From assembly GCA_041393535.1 (NCBI GenBank), contig JAWKJY010000004.1, positions 446,207-510,206 on the forward strand: a stretch of DNA of 64,000 nt. The letters are read 5' to 3'. Under the pieces are notes generated by a model. That model was not told where the DNA came from and did not search any database. It saw only the letters and a program-made list of their open reading frames with translations. This document shows positions 33,753 through 42,516 of the stretch, in pieces. The position numbers and the translations under genes are program-made. The stretch's first letter is position 1. Every line of letters starts with the position of its first letter. The DNA is from JAWKJY01 sp041393535. Its GTDB lineage: Bacteria > Actinomycetota > Thermoleophilia > Gaiellales > Gaiellaceae.

Positions 33753-34884
33753 CCGCACCCGCGAGACGTTCCTGTCCTTCCAGCCGCCTGCGATCGGGGA
33801 GGAGGAGGTCGCAGCCGTCGCCGACGCGCTTCGCTCCGGCTGGCTGACGACCGGCCCGCGCGCGCGGGAGCTCGAGCGACGCTTCGCCGAGTACTGCGGC
33901 GCCCGCCGCGCCGTCGCGGTCGCCTCGGGCACCGCGGCCATGCACCTCTCGCAGCTCGCGGCGGGGATCGGCCCCGGGGACGAGGTGATCACGACGCCGA
34001 TCACGTGGCCGGCGACGGCGAACGTGATCGTCCACGCGGGCGCCACCCCGGTCTTCTGCGACGTGCGCGACCACGACCTGAACATCGACCCGGCGCTGAT
34101 CGCGTCCGTCGCGACCGGGCGGACGCGGGCGATCATCCCCGTCGACCTGGCCGGGCAGCCGTGCGACTACGAGCCGATCCTGGCGCTCGCGCGCGAGCGC
34201 GGCTGGGCCGTGATCGAGGACGCCGCGCACGCCGCGGAGAGCGTCTACCGCGGCCGCAAGGTCGGCTCGTTCGCCGACACGACCTGCTTCTCGCTCTACG
34301 CGACGAAGAACGTCGCCGCCGGCGAGGGCGGCATCGTCACGACCGACTCGGACGAGCTGGCTGACGCAATCGACGAGCTGCGCCTGATGCGCAGAGGCCA
34401 CGGCTCGCTCTACGACGTCCGCCACGCGGGCTTCAAGTCGAACCTCTCGGACGTGCTCGCCGCGATCGCCCTCTGCCAGCTCGATCGCGTCGAGGAGCAC
34501 GCGGCGATCAGGCGCCGGCACGTCGCGCTCTACGACGAGGGGCTCGCCGGCCTCGACGGGATCCGCCCGCTCGCGCGCGACTCGCGGGACGTGCACGCGC
34601 TGCACCTCTACGTCGTGCGGATCGACGCCGGCCGCGCCGGTGCGACGCGCGACGCGTACCAGGAGGCGCTGACCGGGGAGCGGATCGGCACGAGCGTCCA
34701 CTTCCTCCCCGTGCACCGGCTGACGTACTACCGCGAGCGCTTCCCCGCGCAGGCGCCGCTCCCGGTCGCGGAGCGGGCAGGCGCCGAGGTGCTCTCGCTC
34801 CCGCTCTCGCCGGCGCACTCGGACGACGACGTGCTCGACGCGATCGACGCCGTCCGGCGCGTGCACGCCCGGTTCTGCCGGTGA
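33742..34884 (+). CDS. DegT/DnrJ/EryC1/StrS sugar aminotransferase
   Basis: A 380-residue PLP enzyme that puts an amino group on a nucleotide keto-sugar. Seen: SFQPPAIGEEEVAAVADALR, GSGT-type AVASGTAAMHLSQLA, VIEDAAHAAESVYRGRKVGS, the PLP lysine in CFSLYATKNVAAGEGGIV, HAGFKSNLSDVLAAIALCQL and TSVHFLPVHRLTYY. It starts inside the ATP-grasp gene, and its stop overlaps the GTG of the flippase-like gene. The keto-sugar might come from the dehydratase at 29127. Confidence 0.92.
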   Translation: MATSRTRETFLSFQPPAIGEEEVAAVADALRSGWLTTGPRARELERRFAEYCGARRAVAVASGTAAMHLSQLAAGIGPGDEVITTPITWPATANVIVHAGATPVFCDVRDHDLNIDPALIASVATGRTRAIIPVDLAGQPCDYEPILALARERGWAVIEDAAHAAESVYRGRKVGSFADTTCFSLYATKNVAAGEGGIVTTDSDELADAIDELRLMRRGHGSLYDVRHAGFKSNLSDVLAAIALCQLDRVEEHAAIRRRHVALYDEGLAGLDGIRPLARDSRDVHALHLYVVRIDAGRAGATRDAYQEALTGERIGTSVHFLPVHRLTYYRERFPAQAPLPVAERAGAEVLSLPLSPAHSDDDVLDAIDAVRRVHARFCR

Positions 34885-35900
34885 GGCGGCTCGCCCGCAT
34901 CCGGCTGAGCCGCCCGGTGCGGATCGCGCTCAACATCGTCGTCACGGGCGGCATCGTCGCCTTCCTGCTCTGGCAGATCGACGTCGGCCGGACGCTCTCC
35001 CTGATCGGCGACGCGGGCGTGTGGCCGCTGCTCGGCGCGCTCGCGATCTTCGTCGCCACGACCGGGCTGATGGCGTGGCGCTGGAAGCTCCTGCTCGCCG
35101 CGAAGGGGATCGACGAGCCCATGACCTGGCTGACGAAGAACTACTTCATCGGCTACGCGGCCGGGCAGGTGCTGCCGACCTCGCTCGGCGGTGACGCGAT
35201 CCGGATCATCGAGCACGCGCGCCGCCGTCCCGCGGCCAAGGGCGAGGCCGCCGGCGCGGTGCTGATCGAGCGCGGCCTCGGCTCCGTCGGGACGCTCGTG
35301 CTCGTCGCCGTCGGGCTCGCGCTCGCCGTGGGCCGGTACGACGACGTCGAGGTCTTCTACGTGCTCGAGGGCGGCTTCCTCGCCGCCTCGGTCGCGATGG
35401 CCTGGCTGCTCTTCTCGAAGCGGGGCGGGCGCGTGCTCGCCCGGCTCGGCCCGGTGGGCCGCTTCCTGCGGATCGAGGGCGCGATGCGCAGCCTCTACGA
35501 CGCGCTGCACGGCTACCGGCGCCACCCGCGGACGCTCGCGCTCGTCATCGGCATCACGCTGGTGTCCCAGTCCGCGCGGCTGATCGCGATCTGGCTCGCG
35601 GGCGAGGCCGTCGGCGTCGAGCTCTCGCCGCTCCCGTACTTCGTGCTCGGGCCGCTGCTCTTCCTCGTGATGATGGTGCCGTTCACGATCAACGGCCTGG
35701 GCGTGCGCGAGGCCTTCTTCGTCGCGTTCCTCGGCCGGTTCGACGTCGGCGCGGACGAGGCGTTCGCGACCGGCTTCCTCTTCTACGCGGTCACGATCGC
35801 GACGTCCGTGCCGGGCGGCGTGATCCTCCTCTGGCGCAGCCTGCGGCCCGTGCTCGGGCGCGAGCCGCGTCGCGCGGAGGCCGACGTCCAGCCGGACTGA
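34881..35900 (+). CDS. LPG-synthase-TM / UPF0104-like flippase-type membrane protein
   Basis: A 339-residue membrane protein with about eight helices. It has the family blocks WKLLLAAKGIDEPMTWLTKN, YFIGYAAGQVLPTSLGGDAI, GAVLIERGLGSVGTLVLVAV and PFTINGLGVREAFFVAFLGR. Proteins of this family (AglD/MprF transmembrane-domain-like) are thought to move lipid-linked groups; direct evidence here is only homology. It ends the three-gene run that starts at 32565. Confidence 0.85.
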   Translation: MRRLARIRLSRPVRIALNIVVTGGIVAFLLWQIDVGRTLSLIGDAGVWPLLGALAIFVATTGLMAWRWKLLLAAKGIDEPMTWLTKNYFIGYAAGQVLPTSLGGDAIRIIEHARRRPAAKGEAAGAVLIERGLGSVGTLVLVAVGLALAVGRYDDVEVFYVLEGGFLAASVAMAWLLFSKRGGRVLARLGPVGRFLRIEGAMRSLYDALHGYRRHPRTLALVIGITLVSQSARLIAIWLAGEAVGVELSPLPYFVLGPLLFLVMMVPFTINGLGVREAFFVAFLGRFDVGADEAFATGFLFYAVTIATSVPGGVILLWRSLRPVLGREPRRAEADVQPD

Positions 35901-36024
35901 CCCGATGGCGCGACGGATCGTTCACTCGCCCGAGGGATGGTCGCCCCGGCATGGAATCCGTCATGATGGGCGTCCTGCCTCCGGGCCTCTTGCGGCGATG
36001 CCCGACATCCTCTCGACACCTGCC

Positions 36025-39000
36025 ATGAGCGCCAGGCTCGCTGCCCGCGCGCTCGCGCTCGCCCTCGCGGCGCTCGTCGCGGTGCTGGCGCCGGCACCGG
36101 CCTCGGCGCTGCCGACCGGCTTCCACGAGAGCACCGCCATCTCGGGGCTCGTCCAGCCGACCTCCGTCGCGTTCGCGCCCGACGGCCGCGTCGTCGTCAC
36201 CGAGCAGCGCGGCACCGTCAAGGTCTACGACTCGCTCGAGGACGTCGCGCCCGTCGTCGTCGCCGACCTGCGGACCGAGGTGCACGGCTACTGGGACCGG
36301 GGCCTGCTCGGGCTCGAGCTGTCCCCGGACTGGCCGAGCGACCGCGACGCGGTGGGCGACCGGTCGATCTACCTCCTCTACACGTACGACTTCAACCCGT
36401 TCGACCCCGACCCGCAGCGGGCGGCGATGGTGCCGCGCTGGGGCGCGGCCGGCGCGGACGCCGACGCGTGCCCCTCGCCGCCGCTCGGCCCGGGCGGGAC
36501 GACCGACGGCTGCGTCGTGACCGGCCGGCTCGTCCGCGTGCGCTACGACGCCTCGCGTCCGTACGCGACCGCCCCGGTGAGCGATCCCGACCTGGACGAG
36601 GACGCGGACGTCCTGATCGACGCGGAGTGGTGCCAGCAGTTCCCGAGCCACTCGGTGGGCGGGATCGCGTTCGGCGCGGACGGACTGCTCTACGTCGGCG
36701 GCGGCGACGGCGCGAGCTTCGGCGTCCCCGACCACGGGCAGCTCGGCGGGACGATCGTGCCGCCCGGCGCGTCCGGGCCGGTCACCCCGCGCAATCCCTG
36801 CGGCGACCCGATGGGCTCCCCGTCGACGATCGCCGACGACGAGGGCGGCGCCCTGCGCGCGCAGGACCTGCGCACGCCGGGCGACCCCGTCGGGCTCTCG
36901 GGGACGATCGTGCGGATCGACCCGCACACGGGCGACCCCGCGCCGGGCAACCCGCTGGCCGGGCCCGACGAGAACGCGCGCCGGATCGTCGCCCACGGCG
37001 TCCGCAACCCGTTCCGGATGACGCTCCGGCCGGGGACGAACGAGATCTGGTTCGGCGACGTCGGCCAGACCTCGTGGGAGGAGATCGGCCGGCTGATCCC
37101 CGGCGGCACGGTCGTCGACTTCGGCTGGCCCTGCCGCGAGGGGCCGGGCACGTGGTTCACGGGCGCGTCGATGTGCGCGGGCGGGTCGACCACCGAGCCG
37201 TACTTCTCGTACCGGCACCGGGTCGGGACGGGGACGAACGGCGCCCAGTGCGTGTTCGACGCCGCCTCGTCCACGACGGGCGCGTCGATCACGGGCGTCG
37301 CGTTCGAGTCCGGCGGCAGCTTCCCGGCGACGTACGAGGGCGCGCTCTTCTTCACCGACTTCGTGCGCGGCTGCGTCTGGGCGATGCTCGACGGGCCGGA
37401 TCCAGACGCGCTGCCGGACACCGGCTCGATCCAGCTCTTCGGGGTCCAGTCGACGGGCTTCGTCGACCTGAAGTTCGGCCCGGGCGGCGACCTGTTCGCG
37501 GTCGACCCGATCGGCGGTCGCGTGCAGCGGATCCACTACGGCGACCCGGACGCGGCGATCACGAGCGGTGCGCTGACCGGCCCCGCGCCGCTCTCGGTCG
37601 ACCTCGACGGCTCGGCGTCCACCGGCGACGGCCTCGCCTACGCCTGGGACCTCGACGGCGACGGCGCGTTCGACGACGCCTCGACGGCGAACCCGCCGGC
37701 CTGGTCGTACCCGGCCGGCTCCTACACGGCGCGGCTCCGCGTGACGGACGTCCACGGCGAGACCGATCTCGAGAGCGTCGCGATCCAGTCGGGCCGGCCG
37801 CCCGAGGTGCAGATCACGTCACCGACGGTCGCTGCGCGCTGGGGCGTCGGCGAGGGGATCGCCTTCTCGGCGACCGCGAGCGACCCGGACGGCGGGCCCG
37901 TCACGGTGACCTGGCAGCTCGACCTCGAGCACTGCGAGTCGCCGCTCGACTGCCACGTGCACCAGAACGTCGGCGACGTCGACGTCGCGCCCGACGGCCG
38001 CTCGGGCACGTTCGTCGCGCCGAACCACTACGGCTCTCCCGTCTACGTCGCGCTCGTCGCGACCGCGACCGACCAGGACGGCCTCCGGTCGACCGCCCGC
38101 GTGCGGCTCGAGGCGCGGCTCGTCGACGTGCAGCTGCGGACGGAGCCGGCGGGGCTGCCGCTCGAGGTGGAGGGCGAGCCGGCCGCCACCCCGACGACGA
38201 TCGCGCTGGTCGCCGGCTCCTCGCTCGGCCTCGCCGCACCGGAGACCGTCACGGCGGGCGGGACGACGTGGCGCTTCGACGGCTGGGCCAGCGGCGCCTC
38301 CCGTGAGCACGTGCTCGCGATCGGCGAGGTCGCGCTGGACGACGTGGCGCGCTACGTCGACGCGACCGCCCCGCTCGTCTCGATCGTCGAGCCGTCCGGG
38401 GCGTCGCTCGCAGCCGGCGACGTCCGCCTCGAGGCGACCGCCGAGGATCCGGGCTCCGGGATCGCGGACGTCGCCCTGCGCGTCGACGGCGTCGTGCTCG
38501 CGTCCGTGAGCGGCGCGCCCTACGCCGCGAGCTGGCGGCCGGCGCCGGGCGCGTACACGCTCGACGCGGTGGCGGTCGACGGCGCCGGGAACGTCGGCGC
38601 CTCGGCGCCCGTCCGCGTCGTCGTGCCGGCGCCGCCCGCCCTGCCGGCGCGCAGCCCTTTGCCCCACCGTCGTCGCTGCTCCCGCCGGCTGTCGATCCGG
38701 CCGCCTGCGCAGCTGCGCGGCACCCGGGGGACGACGTCCTGCGCGGCACGCCGGGCCGGGACGTCATCTGCGGGCTCGGCGGCGACGACGTGATCCGGGC
38801 GGGTCTCGGCGGCCTCGGACGTCCTGCGCGGCGGCCCGGGCGACGACCGCCTCTACGGCGGCCCCGGGCGCGACGAGCTGCTCGGCGGGCCGGGCGACGA
38901 CGTGCTCTACGGCGGCGCGAACATCGACACGCTCGTCGGCGGCCGCGGCGTCGACCTGGTGCGCGACGCGGTGCGGTTCGAGCGGATCACCGGCGCGCGT

Positions 39001-39042
39001 CTCGCGCCGCTGAGCGGCCGGCTCGGCAGACGCCGTTCGTGA
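36025..39042 (+). CDS. Secreted PQQ-dependent sugar dehydrogenase-like protein with PKD and RTX repeats (frameshifts near the C-terminus)
   Basis: About 1005 residues. Signal peptide RALALALAALVAVLAPAPAS, then a six-bladed glucose/sorbosone-dehydrogenase propeller (LVQPTSVAFAPDGRVVVTEQ, GYWDRGLLGLELSPDW, SHSVGGIAFGADGLLYVGGG, VAHGVRNPFRMTLRPGTNEI, WFGDVGQTSWEEIGRLIPGG). A PKD-like domain (PLSVDLDGSASTGDGLAYAW) and two Ig-like domains (IVEPSGASLAAGDVRLEATA) come next. The frame slips near 38648 and back near 38815; corrected, RTX calcium repeats follow (GGPGDDRLYGGPGRDELLGG). A sugar-oxidising or sugar-binding surface protein is likely. The start ATG 36025 is preferred over 35998. Confidence 0.8.
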
Positions 39043-39297
39043 CGCGGACCCCGCCCGTCTCGACGCTCCGCGCGATCCTGCCGGACCGGCGCCGGATGCC
39101 GGCCTCCGCGCGCCCCTCGCAGCCGCGCCGCCCGCGCGAATAGGGGAACGAGAGCCGGCCCCGCCACCCGCCCGGGGCCCGTCGTCGAGCGCGTCGCCGT
39201 GCGCTGGACGGGGCCGCGGCCGTGCGTCGGGGCCGCGCGACCCGTGGTCACGGCCTCCGTGCCCCGGCATCCCCTGTCCGCGGCCCGCCGCAGCGCG

Positions 39298-39314
39298 TAC
39301 CCTCCGCAGCCGTG
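39298..39314 (+). promoter_or_regulatory. -10 TACCCT before GTG 39312
   Basis: TACCCT (39298-39303) ends 8 nt before the GTG at 39312; no ribosome site. The rest of the gap 39043-39297 is GC-rich without a recognisable gene. Confidence 0.5.
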
Positions 39315-40217
39315 GACGTCTCGATCGTGATCGTCTCCTACAACGCGCGCGAGGTCCTGGCGACCTGCCTCGCCGCGGTCGCCGACGGGCCGTGGGAGGT
39401 GATCGTCGTCGACAACGCGTCGACGGACGGCTCGCAGGCCCTCGTGCGCGAGCGCTTCCCGTCCGTGCGCCTGCTCGAGCCCGGCGCGAACCTCGGCTTC
39501 GGGCCGGCGAACAACGTCGGCATGCGGGCCGCGAGCGGCCGCTGGGTCCTGCTGCTGAACTCCGACGCCTGGCCGATCGACGACGGGGTCGAGCGGCTCG
39601 TCGCGGTCGCGGAGCGCCACCCCGGGGCCGGGATCGTCGGGCCGCGCCTGCGCAACCCGGACGGGACGCTGCAGCGCTCCGTGCGCGGCTTCCCGACCGT
39701 GTGGCGGATCTGCACCGAGTACCTGTTCCTGCGCAAGCTCGGGCCGCGGACGCGCCTGTTCAACGCGTTCTACGGCGCCGGCTTCGACCACGAGTCCGAG
39801 CGCGAGGCCGAGTTCCTCAAGGGCGCCGTGCTGCTCCTGCGCCGCGAGGCGCTCGACGCGGTCGGCGGCTTCGACGAGCGGTACTTCATGTTCAGCGAGG
39901 AGGTCGACCTCTGCTACCGGCTGCGGCAGGCCGGCTGGTCGACGGTGTTCACGCCCGAGGCGGAGTTCGTCCACGTCGGCGGCGCCTCGACCGCGGCCGA
40001 GTGGGGGCGGATGTACCGCCACCAGGTGCGCGGCCACCTCCTGTTCCTCTCGCTCCACCGCGGCCCCCGGACGGCCGAGCGCGCCCGCCGCTGGCTGCTC
40101 CGCGCGCTGCGCCTGCGCGCGCTCGCCTTCCGCGGCGAGCGGGGCCGCACGTACGCCGACGCGGCGCGGTGGCTCGCGTCGGGGGACGCGGCCGCGCTCC
40201 TACAATCCCGCGAGTGA
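39312..40217 (+). CDS. Glycosyltransferase family 2 (rhamnosyltransferase-like)
   Basis: A 301-residue GT-A enzyme: VDVSIVIVSYNAREVLATCL, VIVVDNASTDGSQALV, NLGFGPANNVGMRAASGRWV, LLNSDAW (the DxD-type metal site), AEFLKGAVLLLRREALDAVG, and GFDERYFMFSEEVDLCYRLR with the catalytic ED. This pattern is common in WbbL-like rhamnosyltransferases; the sugar is inferred. The GTG at 39312 is chosen on the leaderless promoter. It overlaps the following ATP-grasp gene by 4 bp and heads a five-gene run to 45385. Confidence 0.88.
   Translation: MDVSIVIVSYNAREVLATCLAAVADGPWEVIVVDNASTDGSQALVRERFPSVRLLEPGANLGFGPANNVGMRAASGRWVLLLNSDAWPIDDGVERLVAVAERHPGAGIVGPRLRNPDGTLQRSVRGFPTVWRICTEYLFLRKLGPRTRLFNAFYGAGFDHESEREAEFLKGAVLLLRREALDAVGGFDERYFMFSEEVDLCYRLRQAGWSTVFTPEAEFVHVGGASTAAEWGRMYRHQVRGHLLFLSLHRGPRTAERARRWLLRALRLRALAFRGERGRTYADAARWLASGDAAALLQSRE
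40201..40216 (+). promoter_or_regulatory. Internal promoter TACAAT before GTG 40214
   Basis: TACAAT (40201-40206) lies inside the last codons of the GT2 gene, 7 nt before the GTG of the next gene. The block TACAATCCCGCG is identical to the one at 3091. It may give the downstream four genes their own leaderless transcript. Confidence 0.5.
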
Positions 40218-41317
40218 ACGACGCGCCGATGCCCGCCGCGGTCGTCTGCGACGTCGCGTGGGTGAACGGCATCGCGACCGCCCGCTCCCTCGGCCGCCTC
40301 GGCGTCCGCGTGCTCGGGCTCGACCACCGCCGCGGCCCGCTCGGCTTCCAGTCCCGCTACGTCGAGGGCCGCACCGTCCCCGACCCCGTCGTGGACGAGC
40401 CGGGCTTCGTCGCAGCCCTGCGCGCGACGCTCGACGGGCTCGGCCGGCCGACGCCCGTCTACTGCTCGCACGACCCCTACCTGAACGCGGTGCAGCGGAA
40501 CGCGGACGCGCTCGGGCCGCACCTGCGCTCGCCCGCGCCCGGCTGGGAGCTGCTCGAGCGGATCCAGTCCAAGCGCTTCCAGCTGGAGACCGCGGCCGCG
40601 GCGGGGGTCGGCATCCCACGGATGGCGTTCGAGCCGACGGACGAGCTGGGCTTCCCCGTCCTCGTCAAGCCGTCGAGCCCGATCGGGTTCCGCCGCGCGT
40701 TCGGCAAGCAGGCCTTCCGCTGCGAGACGCGCGCCGAGCTCGACGCGGCGTTCGAGCAGGCGAGGCCCTACGAGCCGATCGTGCAGGAGTGGATCCCCGG
40801 CGGCGACGACGAGCTCTACACGCTCGGCTCCTACGTCGCCCCGGACGGGACGGCGCTCGGCCTCTTCTGCGGGCGCAAGCTGCGCCAGACGCCGCCCGGG
40901 GTGGGCACCTGCCGGGTCGGAGAGGCGCGCTGGGTGCAGGAGGTGGTCGACCAGGGGCTCTCGTTCCTCGCCGCGCTCGGCTTCCACGGGCTCTCCCAGG
41001 TGGAGTTCAAGCGCGACCCGCGCGACGGCTCCTTCCGGCTGATGGAGGTGAACCCGCGCCTGTGGCAGTGGCACGGGCTCGCGGCCGCGTGCGGCGTCGA
41101 CCTGCCGCGGATCGCCTACTGGGACCTGCTCGGGGCGCGCTTGCCGGCCGTGCGCCAGCGCCCCGAGCACGACGGGCGACGCTGGGCGATCACGTTCGCC
41201 GGCAGCCTGCGCCCGTCGGGCGCGCGGCTCCCGTACGTCGACGCGCTGCTCGCCCGGGACGACCCCCGGCCGGCGGCGGCCCAGCTCGTCGGCATCGCCC
41301 GGAGGAGCGTCGGGTGA
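40214..41317 (+). CDS. ATP-grasp family ligase (carboxylate-amine ligase type)
   Basis: A 367-residue enzyme. The N-terminal part is AAVVCDVAWVNGIATARSLG and RVLGLDHRRGPLGFQSRYVE. The ATP-grasp core has GFPVLVKPSSPIGFRRAFGK, PIVQEWIPGGDDELYTLGSY and FKRDPRDGSFRLMEVNPRLW with the Mg-binding Glu and Asn. Similar proteins occur in exopolysaccharide loci, where they may attach amino acids or other carboxylates to sugars; the substrate is not known. Overlaps its neighbours by 4 bp on both sides. Confidence 0.85.
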   Translation: MNDAPMPAAVVCDVAWVNGIATARSLGRLGVRVLGLDHRRGPLGFQSRYVEGRTVPDPVVDEPGFVAALRATLDGLGRPTPVYCSHDPYLNAVQRNADALGPHLRSPAPGWELLERIQSKRFQLETAAAAGVGIPRMAFEPTDELGFPVLVKPSSPIGFRRAFGKQAFRCETRAELDAAFEQARPYEPIVQEWIPGGDDELYTLGSYVAPDGTALGLFCGRKLRQTPPGVGTCRVGEARWVQEVVDQGLSFLAALGFHGLSQVEFKRDPRDGSFRLMEVNPRLWQWHGLAAACGVDLPRIAYWDLLGARLPAVRQRPEHDGRRWAITFAGSLRPSGARLPYVDALLARDDPRPAAAQLVGIARRSVG

Positions 41318-42516
41318 TCCCGGCGGAGGTGGAGCGGCGGGCGCGCTGGGTGCTCGACACGCTGGGCGCGCGCGACCTCGGCCTCGGCGACGACGTGCCC
41401 TACGTCGAGGCCGCCTGGGAGGACGTCGCCGCCGGCCGGCGGCCGCAGGGATGCGACCTCGCCGACGCGTTCTTCCACCTCTCGCGGCTCGAGGAGCGGG
41501 GCGCCGGGCGCGACCGGCACGACCGCTTCCCCTTCGCCGCGTCCTGCCTCGACCCGCTGGAGCCGCCGCTCGAGCGCCTGCGCGCGCGCCTCGGGCTCGA
41601 GCCGCCGCGCTGGGCGGGCGCCCGCTTCGCGGTCGCGCTCACCCACGACATCGACGTGCCCTGGCGCTGGACGCGGATCGGCGTACACGGCTCCCTCGCC
41701 CGGCTGAAGGGCAGCGCGCTCGCGGGGCAGGCCGCCCCGGCGCTGCGCGAGGCGCGGGCGCTCGGCGCCGTGCCGCTGCACAAGCTCCGGGGCACCGACC
41801 CGAACTGGCGCTTCGAGCGCATCCTCCGGATCGAGGCGGCCCGCGGCGTCTCGTCGAGCTTCTACGTCATGGCCGGGCACCATCACCCGGCCGACGGCGC
41901 GGCGCCCGAGACGTACGACCGGCTGCGGCCGCGGCTCGTCGAGACCCTGCTCGCGGGCGGCGGCGAGGTCGGCCTGCACGGGAGCTACACCGCGGCGCTC
42001 GACCTCGACGTCCTCGCTGCCGAGAAGGCGCGGCTGGAGGAGCTCGCCGGCCCGATCGTGGGGCACCGCTACCACTACCTGCGCGTCGACGCCGAGCGGA
42101 ACCTCGCGCCGCTCGCCGGGCTCGGCTTCCGCTACGACACGACGCTCGGCTTCGCGGACGCGATCGGCTTCCGGGCCGGCATCGCGCACCCGTTCCGCCC
42201 GTGGGACTGGGCCGCCGGGGCGCCATCGACCCTCGTCGAGATCCCGCTCGCCGTGATGGACGTGACGCTCGCCGAGGAGCGCTACCTCGGCCTGTCGGCG
42301 GCGGCGGCGCAGCGCCGGCTCGACGCCTTCGTCGACTGGGCCGCGGCGAACGGCGGCGGCTTCTCGGTGCTGTGGCACACGGACCGCTTCGACCCGACCA
42401 CGTCGCGCGGCTGGGATCGCCTCTACTTCCGCTTCATCAAGGCCGTGCGCGACCGGGGCGGCGTCTGCCTGCCTGGACGGGAGCTCGCCGAGGAGGCCGA
42501 GGCGTGGCTGCCGTGA
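41314..42516 (+). CDS. Polysaccharide-deacetylase-like protein
   Basis: A 400-residue protein of the carbohydrate esterase 4-like fold. The metal motif is FAVALTHDIDVPWRWTRIGV (Asp plus Asp), followed by SSSFYVMAGHHHPADG, GGGEVGLHGSYTAALD with the second His, and GFRYDTTLGFADAIGFRAGI. A late FSVLWHTDRFDP supplies the last His. No signal peptide is seen, so it may act on cytoplasmic lipid-linked sugars. It lies between the ATP-grasp ligase and a large membrane protein in the same run. Confidence 0.8.
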   Translation: MIPAEVERRARWVLDTLGARDLGLGDDVPYVEAAWEDVAAGRRPQGCDLADAFFHLSRLEERGAGRDRHDRFPFAASCLDPLEPPLERLRARLGLEPPRWAGARFAVALTHDIDVPWRWTRIGVHGSLARLKGSALAGQAAPALREARALGAVPLHKLRGTDPNWRFERILRIEAARGVSSSFYVMAGHHHPADGAAPETYDRLRPRLVETLLAGGGEVGLHGSYTAALDLDVLAAEKARLEELAGPIVGHRYHYLRVDAERNLAPLAGLGFRYDTTLGFADAIGFRAGIAHPFRPWDWAAGAPSTLVEIPLAVMDVTLAEERYLGLSAAAAQRRLDAFVDWAAANGGGFSVLWHTDRFDPTTSRGWDRLYFRFIKAVRDRGGVCLPGRELAEEAEAWLP

